Positions 38,470 to 47,539 of a DNA stretch of 64,000 bases are shown here, piece after piece. The stretch is from Maribacter sp. GTDB taxonomy: Bacteria; Bacteroidota; Bacteroidia; Flavobacteriales; Flavobacteriaceae. The translations under genes were made by a program, and so were the position numbers. The stretch spans positions 186,001-250,000 of the forward strand of contig PDPR01000008.1 in assembly GCA_002749285.1 (NCBI GenBank), given 5' to 3'. Each line of letters opens with the position of its first letter. Within the stretch, counting starts at the first letter, position 1. The notes below the pieces were generated by a model. That model was not told the DNA's origin. It searched no databases and saw only the letters and a program-made list of their open reading frames with translations.

Positions 38470-39381
38470 TTACCTAGTTGCCCTTTTATCAATACTTTCT
38501 ATGATAAGGTCATGGGCATCTTGGATATCAAACCAGAGGATTCCTTCATTTTTCCTATACCAGGTCATTTGTCTTTTTGCGAACCGTCTCGTGTTCTTTT
38601 TAATTTCCGAAATAGCGAAGTCCAAGGTCCAAGTACCGTCAAAATAATTGAAAAGCTCTTTATAACCGACTGTTTGCAATGCATTTAACGCTCTATGCGG
38701 ATATACTTTCCGGGCTTCTCCCAAGAGTCCTTTCTCGATCATTATATCCACTCGTTGGTCGATCCTACCGTAAATGACCTCTCGTTCGGCCTTTAGGCCA
38801 ATGGTAAGGGTATCGAACGGTCTTTTTACATTCTTCTTATCAAGAAATGATGAATACGGTTTGCCCGTGGCCATACAGATTTCCAAGGCACGGATCAATC
38901 GATGCGGGTTTTCCAGATCGACCTTATTGTAGTAGGTTTCATCAAAAAATCTCAACTGGCGCTGAAGCTCCCCGATCCCGTATTTCCCAAGTATTTTGTT
39001 CAAATTCCCACGATAGTGCGGAGGAACGGTAGGAAAATCGTCCAACCCCTTTGTCACGGCATCGACATATAGGCCGCTACCCCCGACAAGAATGGCCACA
39101 TCATTGGTTTTGAACAAATCGTCCAAGATACCAATGGCTTCCTTTTCAAAATCACCTACGGAATAGTGGTCAAGGACACTTTTATGTTGAATACAGTGAT
39201 GTTTGGCGGCAAGCAGTTCCTCTTTATCGGGAACGGCGGTCCCTATCTGCAATTCTTTATAGAACTGGCGTGAATCGGCGGATATGATTTCCGCACCATA
39301 ATGTTGGGCCAGTGAAATGGCCAGACTTGTCTTGCCAATTGCGGTTGGCCCCACTACCGAGATAAGGGTTTTGTCCTTCAC
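38470..39381 (-). CDS. miaA: tRNA dimethylallyltransferase
   Basis: Adds an isopentenyl group to A37 of UNN-reading tRNAs. 303 residues with the P-loop SVVGPTAIGKTSLAISLA, ADSRQFYKELQIGTA, LVGGSGLYVDAVTKG, and the C-terminal FAKRQMTWYRKN. The start is GTG at 39381, overlapping the stop of the ion-channel gene by one base. It is the last gene of a long minus-strand run. Confidence 0.95.
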   Translation of the reverse strand: MKDKTLISVVGPTAIGKTSLAISLAQHYGAEIISADSRQFYKELQIGTAVPDKEELLAAKHHCIQHKSVLDHYSVGDFEKEAIGILDDLFKTNDVAILVGGSGLYVDAVTKGLDDFPTVPPHYRGNLNKILGKYGIGELQRQLRFFDETYYNKVDLENPHRLIRALEICMATGKPYSSFLDKKNVKRPFDTLTIGLKAEREVIYGRIDQRVDIMIEKGLLGEARKVYPHRALNALQTVGYKELFNYFDGTWTLDFAISEIKKNTRRFAKRQMTWYRKNEGILWFDIQDAHDLIIESIDKRATR

Positions 39382-40220
39382 TATTCCCCAATTAGTTTAT
39401 ACCCACATTTTCTACAGTATTCGGCATCGGAACGCTTAATGTCAGTCCCACAGCTGGGGCAGGAACGACCTTCGTCATTATGGTCCTTTTGGTTCTTCGA
39501 ATGGGTGGCATATTCAGCGGAGACTATTCCGGTCGGTACCGCAATAATACCATAACCTATGATCATGATGAAAGCTGCTATAAACTGTCCCAAAGGGGTT
39601 TCTGGGGAGATGTCGCCATACCCCACGGTGGTCAAGGTCACGATTGTCCAATAAATGCTGTGTGGAATACTGTTGAATCCATGGGTAGGGCCTTCTACCA
39701 AGTACATAATGGTACCCAATAAGACAGAAATCACGAGTACGAAGAATACAAATACGGATATCTTGGTCTTGCTTGCCTTAAGTGCCCTGACCAAATTATT
39801 CGATTCCCCAACGAATCGCACCAATTTCAGTATCCTAAAAACCCGTAACAAGCGAAGTGCCCTAAATGCTGTTAGGAACTGGGTCTGTAAAAAGAAAAAC
39901 GTCAGGTATTTGGGAATCGTGGAGAGCAGGTCTATTATTCCAAAAAAACTGAATACATATTTACTGGGTCTTTTTATACTGATAAGCCTTAAGATATATT
40001 CAATGGAAAAAAGCATGGTGACCACCCATTCCGATATATTGAAAAAATCATGGTAATGTTTGTCGAACCTAGGGACACTCTCGAGCATTACGATTACAAT
40101 ACTGTATAGGATAACTATCAACAATATAATATCGAATAATCTACCCGCAGGAGTATGGGTCCCATATATGACCTCATGTATGGTTGCCCGCCAATCCCGG
40201 TTCTTTTTCTTGGTGCCCAA
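39381..40220 (-). CDS. Voltage-gated potassium-channel-like protein with a C-terminal zinc ribbon
   Basis: 279 residues. Six membrane helices are seen; S4 carries regularly spaced arginines (FRALRLLRVFRILKLVRFVG), and the selectivity filter is TLTTVGYGDISPETPLGQ. A cytosolic tail holds four Cys as CPSCG and CRKCG, a short zinc ribbon. The start is a TTG at 40220, since no ATG lies before the first helix. Channels with this tail occur in Bacteroidota. The job of the ribbon is unknown. Confidence 0.88.
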   Translation of the reverse strand: MGTKKKNRDWRATIHEVIYGTHTPAGRLFDIILLIVILYSIVIVMLESVPRFDKHYHDFFNISEWVVTMLFSIEYILRLISIKRPSKYVFSFFGIIDLLSTIPKYLTFFFLQTQFLTAFRALRLLRVFRILKLVRFVGESNNLVRALKASKTKISVFVFFVLVISVLLGTIMYLVEGPTHGFNSIPHSIYWTIVTLTTVGYGDISPETPLGQFIAAFIMIIGYGIIAVPTGIVSAEYATHSKNQKDHNDEGRSCPSCGTDIKRSDAEYCRKCGYKLIGE

Positions 40221-40223
40221 AAC

Positions 40224-41573
40224 TTAATTCTTAAGGTCAATTATTTTTTTAACTCGTTTTTGTCTTAGATAGGAGTCAATAATATGGTTTGTTACCACAT
40301 CACCTTTCATTGGGGTTATAATTGACTCCAAAATATCGAGATTATTGATCTGATGGTTTAGATCATAATACCCCAGCCCTTGAAATATACCATTTTTTAT
40401 TAATATGGCACTATATTCCCCTATTTCCCTTCCTTTATCGATTATGAGTATCGTCTTGCCAAAAAGACTGTATTTTCCCCAAACTTTCCGTGCCCTCAGG
40501 TTATAGTCCATAGGTGTCTCTTGACCTGGGCAATTATCCTTTGGGGATTTCGCACAAACCTCTTCTTTTTCTGTGTCATTAAGATCAAGGTAAAGCCGGA
40601 ATTCCTCTGTGATCTTACGGAGGAATCTTTTTGCCGAAAGAAGGCTATTGAATGTTGTTACATATTTCCTATCCTTGTCGTAAGGGCCTATTTCAAATCT
40701 TTGGTAACCTTCGGCATCGGATACCATGTAAAGGGCCTGCAATCGTTTTTTACGTGAATTGGAGTTGTATTTTGGATTGTTCCTCAAGAGTTCCCCATTC
40801 TCTTTCAATAGGGCAACAAGCTCACTTCCTGTTTCTTCAAAGGTAATGGTCTTGGTCTCTTTTTGAAGTTGTCTCGCCCTGTCCCCACTTTTTGTAAAGT
40901 GTTGGTTTACCCGTTTTTTTATATTGGTGCTTTTTCCAAGGAAAAGTATTTCCCCCTTTCTGTCATGCATGTAATACAATCCGGTCTCGGAAGGCATTTG
41001 TCCAACAATATCCAATTGTCTCTGCGAAAGTTCACCATGGGTCTTTTCTCGGACCACTTCCTTAATGATGGTCTTTTCGGTATCCTTTGCAAGCAGTAAT
41101 TTAAAAAGTTTGAGCGTTGCAATGGCGTCACCGTTGGCCCTATGCCTCTCGCTCATGGGAATCCCAAGGGTCCTTACCAATTTACCCAGACTGTATGATT
41201 CCACGTTGGGCAAGAGTTTTTTTGAAAGATCCACGGTACATAAGGTCTTGCGTTCAAAATTATATCCCAAACGTCTAAATTCGGTTCTTAATATCCTATA
41301 ATCGAACTGGGCATTGTGGGCAACGAGAACCGAGTCCCCGGTTATCTCGATAATTCGTTTCGCCACCTCATGAAACTTGGGGGCCGTACGGAGCATTTTA
41401 GTGTTGATACCTGTTAAGTTGACCACAAAAGGTTGTATTTCCCTTTCTGGGTTTATCAAACTTATGAACTTGTCGACGACATTTTTGCCATCGAACTTAT
41501 GGATGGCTATTTCCGTAATGCCCTCCTCATTGTATTTTCCTCCCGTAGTTTCTATGTCAAGTATCGCATACAT
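40224..41573 (-). CDS. DEDDh exonuclease fused to a GIY-YIG (UvrC-like) nuclease
   Basis: About 449 residues. Residues 1-165 form a DnaQ-like 3'-5' exonuclease: MYAILDIETTG (Asp and Glu), VLVAHNAQFDYRIL and the His/Asp of ERHRANGDAIAT. Residues about 195-275 are a GIY-YIG domain (ETGLYYMHDRKGEILFLGKS). The rest, about 280-449, is similar to regions of Cho/UvrC-type proteins in other DEDDh-UvrC fusions. The start at 41573 is preferred over one at 41591. Likely a DNA-repair nuclease; its substrate is unknown. Confidence 0.88.
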   Translation of the reverse strand: MYAILDIETTGGKYNEEGITEIAIHKFDGKNVVDKFISLINPEREIQPFVVNLTGINTKMLRTAPKFHEVAKRIIEITGDSVLVAHNAQFDYRILRTEFRRLGYNFERKTLCTVDLSKKLLPNVESYSLGKLVRTLGIPMSERHRANGDAIATLKLFKLLLAKDTEKTIIKEVVREKTHGELSQRQLDIVGQMPSETGLYYMHDRKGEILFLGKSTNIKKRVNQHFTKSGDRARQLQKETKTITFEETGSELVALLKENGELLRNNPKYNSNSRKKRLQALYMVSDAEGYQRFEIGPYDKDRKYVTTFNSLLSAKRFLRKITEEFRLYLDLNDTEKEEVCAKSPKDNCPGQETPMDYNLRARKVWGKYSLFGKTILIIDKGREIGEYSAILIKNGIFQGLGYYDLNHQINNLDILESIITPMKGDVVTNHIIDSYLRQKRVKKIIDLKN

Positions 41574-41599
41574 CAAAATCGCCTTTATCATTTTTATGG

Positions 41600-42262
41600 T
41601 TAATGGGGGTAATCCCTTGTCCCAAAGATACTACTCCCTATACGCACCATGGTACTACCTTCCTCGACAGCTATTTTATAATCACCACTCATCCCCATTG
41701 ATAATACTGAAACATGGGGCAGGGAACCCTTTAATTTGTCGAATATGGATTTTAAATATCTGAATTCATTCCTTATTTGATCCTGATTATGGGTATAGGT
41801 GGCCATACCCATTAACCCGACAATATCAACATGGCCAAGTTCCTTGAACTCCCCTGACCGGACAAGGTCGTTCAGTTCGGTTTGGTCCAGCCCGAATTTT
41901 GTCTCCTCCCGGGCAATATGTATCTGTAGCAGGCAAGGTATGGTACGGTTGTGCTTTTTCGCCTGTTTGTTGATTTCCCTTAAAAGTTTAAGGCTATCCA
42001 CTCCATGTATCAATGAAACGAATCCGGCCATATATTTGACCTTGTTACGCTGTACGTGACCGATCATATGCCATTCAATATCTTTTGGCAAAGCCTCCCA
42101 TTTTTCGGTCATTTCCTGTATTTTGTTCTCACCGAATATACGCTGGCCACCATCATAGGCCTCTAGGATACTCGCTTGGGGCTTTGTCTTTGAAACAGCG
42201 ACCAAGGTCACATGCTTGGGCAATGTTTGTTTTATGGACTCAAGACTCGATCGTACAGACAT
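41600..42262 (-). CDS. Pyridoxal-phosphate homeostasis protein YggS family
   Basis: 220 residues, a PLP-binding TIM barrel. The PLP Lys is in LVAVSKTKPQASILEAYDGG, and further marks are FGENKIQEMTEKW, WHMIGHVQRNKVKYM, LLQIHIAREETKFG and LSMGMSGDYKIAVEEGSTMV. It buffers PLP in the cell and has no known catalytic activity. Part of the long minus-strand unit. Confidence 0.95.
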   Translation of the reverse strand: MSVRSSLESIKQTLPKHVTLVAVSKTKPQASILEAYDGGQRIFGENKIQEMTEKWEALPKDIEWHMIGHVQRNKVKYMAGFVSLIHGVDSLKLLREINKQAKKHNRTIPCLLQIHIAREETKFGLDQTELNDLVRSGEFKELGHVDIVGLMGMATYTHNQDQIRNEFRYLKSIFDKLKGSLPHVSVLSMGMSGDYKIAVEEGSTMVRIGSSIFGTRDYPH

Positions 42263-42275
42263 ATCAAACTAAATA

Positions 42276-43511
42276 TTAAAACTCATAAATGGCCATTCCA
42301 CTTCTCAGTTTTGGCTCAATATAGGTGCTTTTGGGAGGCATGACCAAGCCTGCATCGGCTATGGCCTTTATATCATTCATCTTCAAGGGCAAAAGGCCAA
42401 AGCCAACTTGGAATTTCCCGTTATCAATATCTTCTTTCATTTGAATGACATTATGCTTGCCATAGCCATAATGTATGCGTTTGTCATTGCGCAGGTCCTT
42501 GATCCCCAAAATAGGGTCCAATATGGTCTTATAAAGTATTTGGGTGTCAAGTCTACTCAGGGTATCCGTAAACCCATATACCTTTTTCCTAAGGAAAAGC
42601 GAATAGAAATCCCCACACAGGTACATACTGAAATGATGTTTTTTGGTGGGCTTATAAGGGACACTCCCCTTGTTCTCCATCCTAAAGAACGCATCGAGTC
42701 TTATCAGGAACTCTTCTTTGGTCAATCCGTTCAAGTCCTTTACCATACGGTTGAATTCATAGATCCGTATCTCGGATTCAGGAATCAGGTAGCTCATAAA
42801 GTAATTGTAAGGTTCTTGACCCGTATGGCCAGGGTTCCTTTCCTTGGAAATATTGGCCAATACATTGGAAGAGGCACTTCGATGGTGGCCATCCGCAATA
42901 TACAACGATCCTATCTTTTCAAACTCCTGTACCAATTCCTTTATGGAATCAGTATTGGAAACCACCCAAAGGGTATGTTTGATCTTATCCGGGGTTGTAA
43001 AGAAGTACTCGGGCCTTTTTTGCCTCTCGTTATCGATAAGGGCCTGGATAGAACTCTTATTGGGGTAGGTAATCAAAACAGGCTCTGCATTAAAACCGAC
43101 GGTATCCAGATATTTGGCGAACAATTGTTCCCGTTGGCTTAGTGTGGCCTCATGCCTTTTTATAATATCGTCACGATAGTCCTGGACACTTGTAGCACAG
43201 AAAAAGCCACATGTCTTGAACTTATTCTTCTCTATCTGATAAATATAAAAACTATCCTTACTGTCTTTTAAGAAGATATTACTCTCTAAAAATTCCAGAT
43301 AGCGATTGTTGACCAATTTAAAACGTTCCTCTCCCGATACCTCTTTTGAAAACTTGTACCCGGGATTGATAATATGCAAAAAGGAGAATGGGTTAAAACG
43401 CAATGTAGCCTCTAATTCCTCCTCGGAATATTCTTGATATGACCGGGAAGTAACATAGGCCACTTTGTCCTTTGTGGGTCTAATTGCCTTAAAAGGTTTT
43501 ATTATAGCCAT
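42276..43511 (-). CDS. DUF1015 family protein
   Basis: 411 residues, cytosolic. The N-terminus IIKPFKAIRPTKDKVAYVTS and the segments FLHIINPGYKFSKEV, YIADGHHRSASSNVLA (HxxxR-like block) and FNRMVKDLNGLTKEEF match DUF1015. Its function is unknown; it often sits near serine-biosynthesis genes in Bacteroidota but here follows a hydroxyacyl-CoA dehydrogenase gene by 5 bases. Confidence 0.9.
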   Translation of the reverse strand: MAIIKPFKAIRPTKDKVAYVTSRSYQEYSEEELEATLRFNPFSFLHIINPGYKFSKEVSGEERFKLVNNRYLEFLESNIFLKDSKDSFYIYQIEKNKFKTCGFFCATSVQDYRDDIIKRHEATLSQREQLFAKYLDTVGFNAEPVLITYPNKSSIQALIDNERQKRPEYFFTTPDKIKHTLWVVSNTDSIKELVQEFEKIGSLYIADGHHRSASSNVLANISKERNPGHTGQEPYNYFMSYLIPESEIRIYEFNRMVKDLNGLTKEEFLIRLDAFFRMENKGSVPYKPTKKHHFSMYLCGDFYSLFLRKKVYGFTDTLSRLDTQILYKTILDPILGIKDLRNDKRIHYGYGKHNVIQMKEDIDNGKFQVGFGLLPLKMNDIKAIADAGLVMPPKSTYIEPKLRSGMAIYEF

Positions 43512-43516
43512 AGGTC

Positions 43517-44404
43517 TTATTTAAATTGGGGGGAGACCGTCCCTGCCTTCCCTGACTCGTTATAATCATAAAAACCCTCACCTGATTTTACCCCTAGTTT
43601 ATTGGCCATGACCATATTGACCAATAGGGGACAAGGTGCATATTTCGGGTTTTTGAATCCATCGTACATAACATCAAGGATTGAAAGGCAAACATCCAAC
43701 CCGATAAAATCGGCTAATTGCAATGGCCCCATGGGATGGGCCATACCCAATTTCATGACAGTATCGATCTCCTGCACACCCGCAACACCATGGTATAAGG
43801 TCTCAATGGCCTCATTGATCATTGGCATTAAGATCCTATTGGCCACGAACCCTGGGTAATCATTAACCTCGGTAGGGGTCTTGCCCAATTCCAGGGCAAG
43901 GCCCATAATAGCTTTCGTGGTTTCATCGGAAGTATTATAGCCACGAATGATCTCTACCAGTTTCATTATGGGTACGGGATTCATAAAGTGCATGCCAATG
44001 ACCTTTTCGGGTTTTTCCGTGACGGCGGCAATTTCCGTAATCGATATTGATGAGGTATTCGTGGCCAAAATAGTGTTGGGTCCGGAAATGGCATCCATTT
44101 CCTTGAACAGGTCCAGCTTTGTCCCCAATCGTTCGGTAGCGGCCTCAACCACCAAATCGGTGTCCGGTATACCCGTGGATAGTCTTGTATGGACAGTGAT
44201 GTTCTTCAGGGCCTGTGATTTATCCTCCCCGGTGATCTTCCCTTTCGACATCATCCGATCCAAATTCTTGGTAATCGTAGCAATTCCACGATCAAGGGAT
44301 TCTTTGGAAATATCGATCAAATTCACCTTATATCCATTTTGTGCAAAAACGTGGGCAATACCATTACCCATTGTACCTGCACCGATAACTGCTATATTTT
44401 TCAT
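43517..44404 (-). CDS. 3-hydroxybutyryl-CoA (3-hydroxyacyl-CoA) dehydrogenase
   Basis: 295 residues. The NAD fold starts IAVIGAGTMGNGIAHVFAQN. The catalytic His/Glu pair is in IGMHFMNPVPIMKLVEIIRG, followed by PGFVANRILMPMINEA and HPMGPLQLADFIGLD. It oxidises 3-hydroxyacyl-CoA in fatty-acid breakdown, or works in reverse. It is a stand-alone enzyme without the hydratase domain. It lies 10 bases behind an oxidoreductase gene. Confidence 0.93.
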   Translation of the reverse strand: MKNIAVIGAGTMGNGIAHVFAQNGYKVNLIDISKESLDRGIATITKNLDRMMSKGKITGEDKSQALKNITVHTRLSTGIPDTDLVVEAATERLGTKLDLFKEMDAISGPNTILATNTSSISITEIAAVTEKPEKVIGMHFMNPVPIMKLVEIIRGYNTSDETTKAIMGLALELGKTPTEVNDYPGFVANRILMPMINEAIETLYHGVAGVQEIDTVMKLGMAHPMGPLQLADFIGLDVCLSILDVMYDGFKNPKYAPCPLLVNMVMANKLGVKSGEGFYDYNESGKAGTVSPQFK

Positions 44405-44414
44405 AAAGAATCTT

Positions 44415-45374
44415 TTAGAATGAAGCTATAATCTGCGATGCTACCTGTAAGGCATGTGTTCCTTGGCGTAACGAAACGGCAGGTGTCGAGTCTGAGGAAA
44501 TGGCATCCGCGAATGTTTCCAGCTCATCAAGGATGGCATTGTTGTTCTCTATCCCGGGGTTTTCAAAATATATCTGTTTTTTGGTTCCCTCCGCATTTTG
44601 GATGATCATGTCAAAATCCCCAGGGGATTCGGGTGCATCCTTCATTTTGACCACCTCGGCCTTTTTTTCCAAAAAGTCGACCGAAATATAGGCATCCCGT
44701 TGAAAGAACCTGGATTTCCGCATATTTTTAAGTGAGATCCTACTTGCGGTAAGGTTGGCCACACATCCGTTCTCGAATTCGATTCGTGCATTGGCAATAT
44801 CGGGGGAGTTGTTTATGACCGACACCCCACTTGCATTAATCTGCCTTACCTTGGAATTCACCACACTGAGAATGGCATCGATATCATGTATCATTAAATC
44901 CAGGACAACAGGTACATCGGTACCCCGAGGATTGAACTCGGCCAATCGGTGGGCCTCAATGAACATCGGGTTATGTATCTTGTCCTTTACCGCCAAGAAT
45001 GCCGGATTGAATCTTTCCACATGTCCCACTTGACCTTTAACACCATGTTTTACTTCCAAAAGCAATAGGTCCTCTGCTTCCACAAGGGTGTTTGTAATCG
45101 GCTTTTCGATAAAAACATGTTTGCCCTTCTCCATGGATTTTTTGGCACAATCGTAATGCGAAAGTGTAGGGGTCACAATATCGACCACATCCACTGCATC
45201 GATAAGTTCATTGATATTATCGAAATAAGTGTACCCGAATTCGGCAGCCACTCTATGACCATTGATGACATCCGGGTCATAAAAACCAGTTAGATCGTAT
45301 TTTGGGGATTCGTTGAGTAGGCGAAGGTGGATTTTCCCTAAATGTCCCGCCCCTAAAACTCCGACTTTAAGCAT
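44415..45374 (-). CDS. Gfo/Idh/MocA-family oxidoreductase
   Basis: About 319 residues. The Rossmann fold is VGVLGAGHLGKIHLRLL, with VVDIVTPTLSHYDCAKKSM and the signature Lys/Pro of VFIEKPITNTLVEAEDL. The C-terminal beta-sheet domain holds the substrate (VLDLMIHDIDAIL). The substrate is unknown, probably a sugar or cyclitol. The ATG at 45374 is preferred over a TTG at 45392. Confidence 0.92.
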   Translation of the reverse strand: MLKVGVLGAGHLGKIHLRLLNESPKYDLTGFYDPDVINGHRVAAEFGYTYFDNINELIDAVDVVDIVTPTLSHYDCAKKSMEKGKHVFIEKPITNTLVEAEDLLLLEVKHGVKGQVGHVERFNPAFLAVKDKIHNPMFIEAHRLAEFNPRGTDVPVVLDLMIHDIDAILSVVNSKVRQINASGVSVINNSPDIANARIEFENGCVANLTASRISLKNMRKSRFFQRDAYISVDFLEKKAEVVKMKDAPESPGDFDMIIQNAEGTKKQIYFENPGIENNNAILDELETFADAISSDSTPAVSLRQGTHALQVASQIIASF

Positions 45375-45524
45375 AGATGGTATTTTTTCCAAAAATAACG
45401 ATAGTTTGGTAGTTTCGCTACATTGCCCTTCAAAAGTTTTGTGTGGGAAAGTGTAAGTTCCTTAATTCTTAAGGCAAACTTTGTTAACTTCGCTTTTTTT
45501 AACCGAACCATTAAGAAATTACCC

Positions 45525-46166
45525 TTGAAAGATACGCTTAAACATCGCGGAATGCGGAATAAATTGGCCGATGTATTGATTGCCAAAGGAATAACGGACA
45601 CAAAAGTATTGGATGCTATCCGTACGGTGCCAAGACACTTGTTCATGGACAGTAGTTTTGAAGGGCATGCATATCAGGACAAGGCATTCCCGATTGCTGC
45701 CGACCAGACTATTTCCCAACCTTACACGGTCGCTTTCCAAACAGAATTACTGGAAGTTGAACCAGGGCACAAAGTATTGGAAATCGGTACGGGCAGTGGC
45801 TACCAAACCGCCATCTTAATGCAACTGAAAGCCAAGGTATATACCATTGAAAGACAACTGGAATTGTTTAAGAAGACCAATCTTTTTTTCAAGAAAATGG
45901 GATATCGACCCAAAAAGGTCATTTTTGGGGATGGGTACAAAGGACTTTCCGAAATGGCTCCCTTCGATAGTATAATCGTTACGGCAGGTGCCCCTAAGGT
46001 TCCCAAGGCTCTTTTGTCACAATTGGGAATAGGGGGTAGGCTCGTTATTCCCGTAGGGATAGATGATCAGATAATGACCTTGTTCATCAGAAAATCTGAA
46101 AAGGAATTCGAGAAAAAGGAATTGGGCTCTTTCAGGTTCGTTCCTTTATTGGAGGATAAGAACTAG
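45525..46166 (+). CDS. pcm: Protein-L-isoaspartate O-methyltransferase
   Basis: Repairs isoaspartyl damage in proteins with SAM. Seen are TVPRHLFMDSSFEGHAYQDK, IAADQTISQPYTVAFQTELL, the SAM motif VLEIGTGSGYQTAIL and IIVTAGAPKVPKALLSQL. Relatives begin KDTxKHxG, which points to a TTG start at 45525 (213 residues); the frame is open further upstream to 45423, and an ATG exists at 45552. Divergent from the oxidoreductase gene. Confidence 0.93.
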   Translation: MKDTLKHRGMRNKLADVLIAKGITDTKVLDAIRTVPRHLFMDSSFEGHAYQDKAFPIAADQTISQPYTVAFQTELLEVEPGHKVLEIGTGSGYQTAILMQLKAKVYTIERQLELFKKTNLFFKKMGYRPKKVIFGDGYKGLSEMAPFDSIIVTAGAPKVPKALLSQLGIGGRLVIPVGIDDQIMTLFIRKSEKEFEKKELGSFRFVPLLEDKN

Positions 46167-46190
46167 CCTGTGTTCGTAAATACAGGTTGA

Positions 46191-46652
46191 TCATCGATTA
46201 TAACTCTTCTTGATCCGATCCAGGTCACGTTTATTGTCACGGTCTTTCATTGTCTCCCGCTTATCGTACAACTTTTTACCCTTTGCCAGTGCGATGTTCA
46301 TCTTTGCCAACCCCCTGTCGTTCAGGAACAGGTTCAAGGGAACGATGGTAAGACCACTTGAAGCGACCTCTTTCTGTAGTTTTTTGAGTTCACGTTTGCT
46401 CAAAAGCAATTTACGTTCTGCCTTGGGCTTATGGTTAAAATGCGATGCATGTGAATACTCATCAATCTGCATGTTGACAATGAACAGCTCGCCTCGATCA
46501 TTGAACTCACAGAAACTTTCGGATATCGATGCCTTGCTTTGGCGAATGGATTTTATTTCTGTCCCCGATAAAACAATACCGGCCATGTACTTATCCAATA
46601 TTTCGTATTCGAACCTAGCCTTCTTATTCTTTATATTGATCTTGTTCTGCAT
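46191..46652 (-). CDS. smpB: SsrA-binding protein
   Basis: Brings tmRNA to stalled ribosomes. 153 residues: NIKNKKARFEYEILDKYMAG, VLSGTEIKSIRQSKASISES, FNHKPKAERKLLLSKRELKK, GLTIVPLNLFLNDRGLAKMN, and the basic tail that enters the mRNA channel. It is convergent with pcm across a 24-base gap. Confidence 0.96.
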   Translation of the reverse strand: MQNKINIKNKKARFEYEILDKYMAGIVLSGTEIKSIRQSKASISESFCEFNDRGELFIVNMQIDEYSHASHFNHKPKAERKLLLSKRELKKLQKEVASSGLTIVPLNLFLNDRGLAKMNIALAKGKKLYDKRETMKDRDNKRDLDRIKKSYNR

Positions 46653-46907
46653 AACGACACAAAAATAGGGACAATAATCCTATCCACAATTTCCTTAAAA
46701 TGGAATTATCCCCTAACCTCTGTTGTGTCCGTATTATTTTGCAGCCCCATAAAGAAGGACAAGAGGCGTTTTCACAATCACATTAGGGGGGTATCCTGCC
46801 CTACGGGGAGAAACAGGCCAACCCTCTGCCTACACATGGGATTGACAGTCTTTTTATTATGGGGAAATCGGATTTACCGTTTAGAACAGGACCGGGAAAC
46901 ACCCAAG

Positions 46908-47444
46908 TCAATCCGGGCAATTACAATTAATGTTCAAACGCATATCCGTCGCAATACCATTGACGATCTCAACCACGAATAAATTCCCATTTTGATCATC
47001 ATCAATTTGGTCATATTTTTCCTGACCTATCAGTTTGTTTACAAAATCAGGGGTAGAGTCACTATGTCCGACCACTAAAACCTTTTTGTTTAGATTATCC
47101 GCTTTGAACTGCTCCAAGTCAATAAGGTCTGGGTCATAAATTTGGACAGTCAGGTTTTTTTTGACCGCTATGGGGGCAGCTGTCATCTGGGTTCTCTCAT
47201 AATCGGTTGTGTAAACGGCATCAATAGGCACATCGTCCAAGATCTCGGCCCAATGCATAGCCCTACCTAGACCTTTCTGTGACAGTTCAGGATCTGGATT
47301 TTCGGTGTCATACCTCTCTTTTTCCGCATGCCTGATAAAATAAAAGATGGATATGGTATCCTCGACAACGGCAGGCTCCTCTTCCTTGCAACCCATAAAA
47401 ACGAATACAAGAACAAAAATGGGCAATGCTTTTAAAACCTTCAT
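46908..47444 (-). CDS. Histidine-phosphatase family lipoprotein
   Basis: 178 residues. The signal peptide ends in a lipobox (LVFVFMGCKEEE, Cys about residue 19). The catalytic motif is FYFIRHAEKERY (RHAE), the second His lies in VLVVGHSDSTPDF. It belongs to the phosphoglycerate-mutase-like superfamily as a small exported phosphatase; the substrate is unknown. The 255-base gap downstream (46653-46907) holds no gene that could be recognised. Confidence 0.88.
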   Translation of the reverse strand: MKVLKALPIFVLVFVFMGCKEEEPAVVEDTISIFYFIRHAEKERYDTENPDPELSQKGLGRAMHWAEILDDVPIDAVYTTDYERTQMTAAPIAVKKNLTVQIYDPDLIDLEQFKADNLNKKVLVVGHSDSTPDFVNKLIGQEKYDQIDDDQNGNLFVVEIVNGIATDMRLNINCNCPD

Positions 47445-47539
47445 AATCAGTAATTAATTAGTTTAAAACTTTTCATTCAATCTAACTAAAAATACTTGAA
47501 AATAGTATGTAATACCCATTGTTTTTTGTTTTTTTGCAT

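Noticed and set aside
23955..46799. GGGGGTATCCTGC present at 23955-23967 and 46787-46799
   Set aside because: Only 13 bases match and the flanks differ; too short to claim a repeat family.
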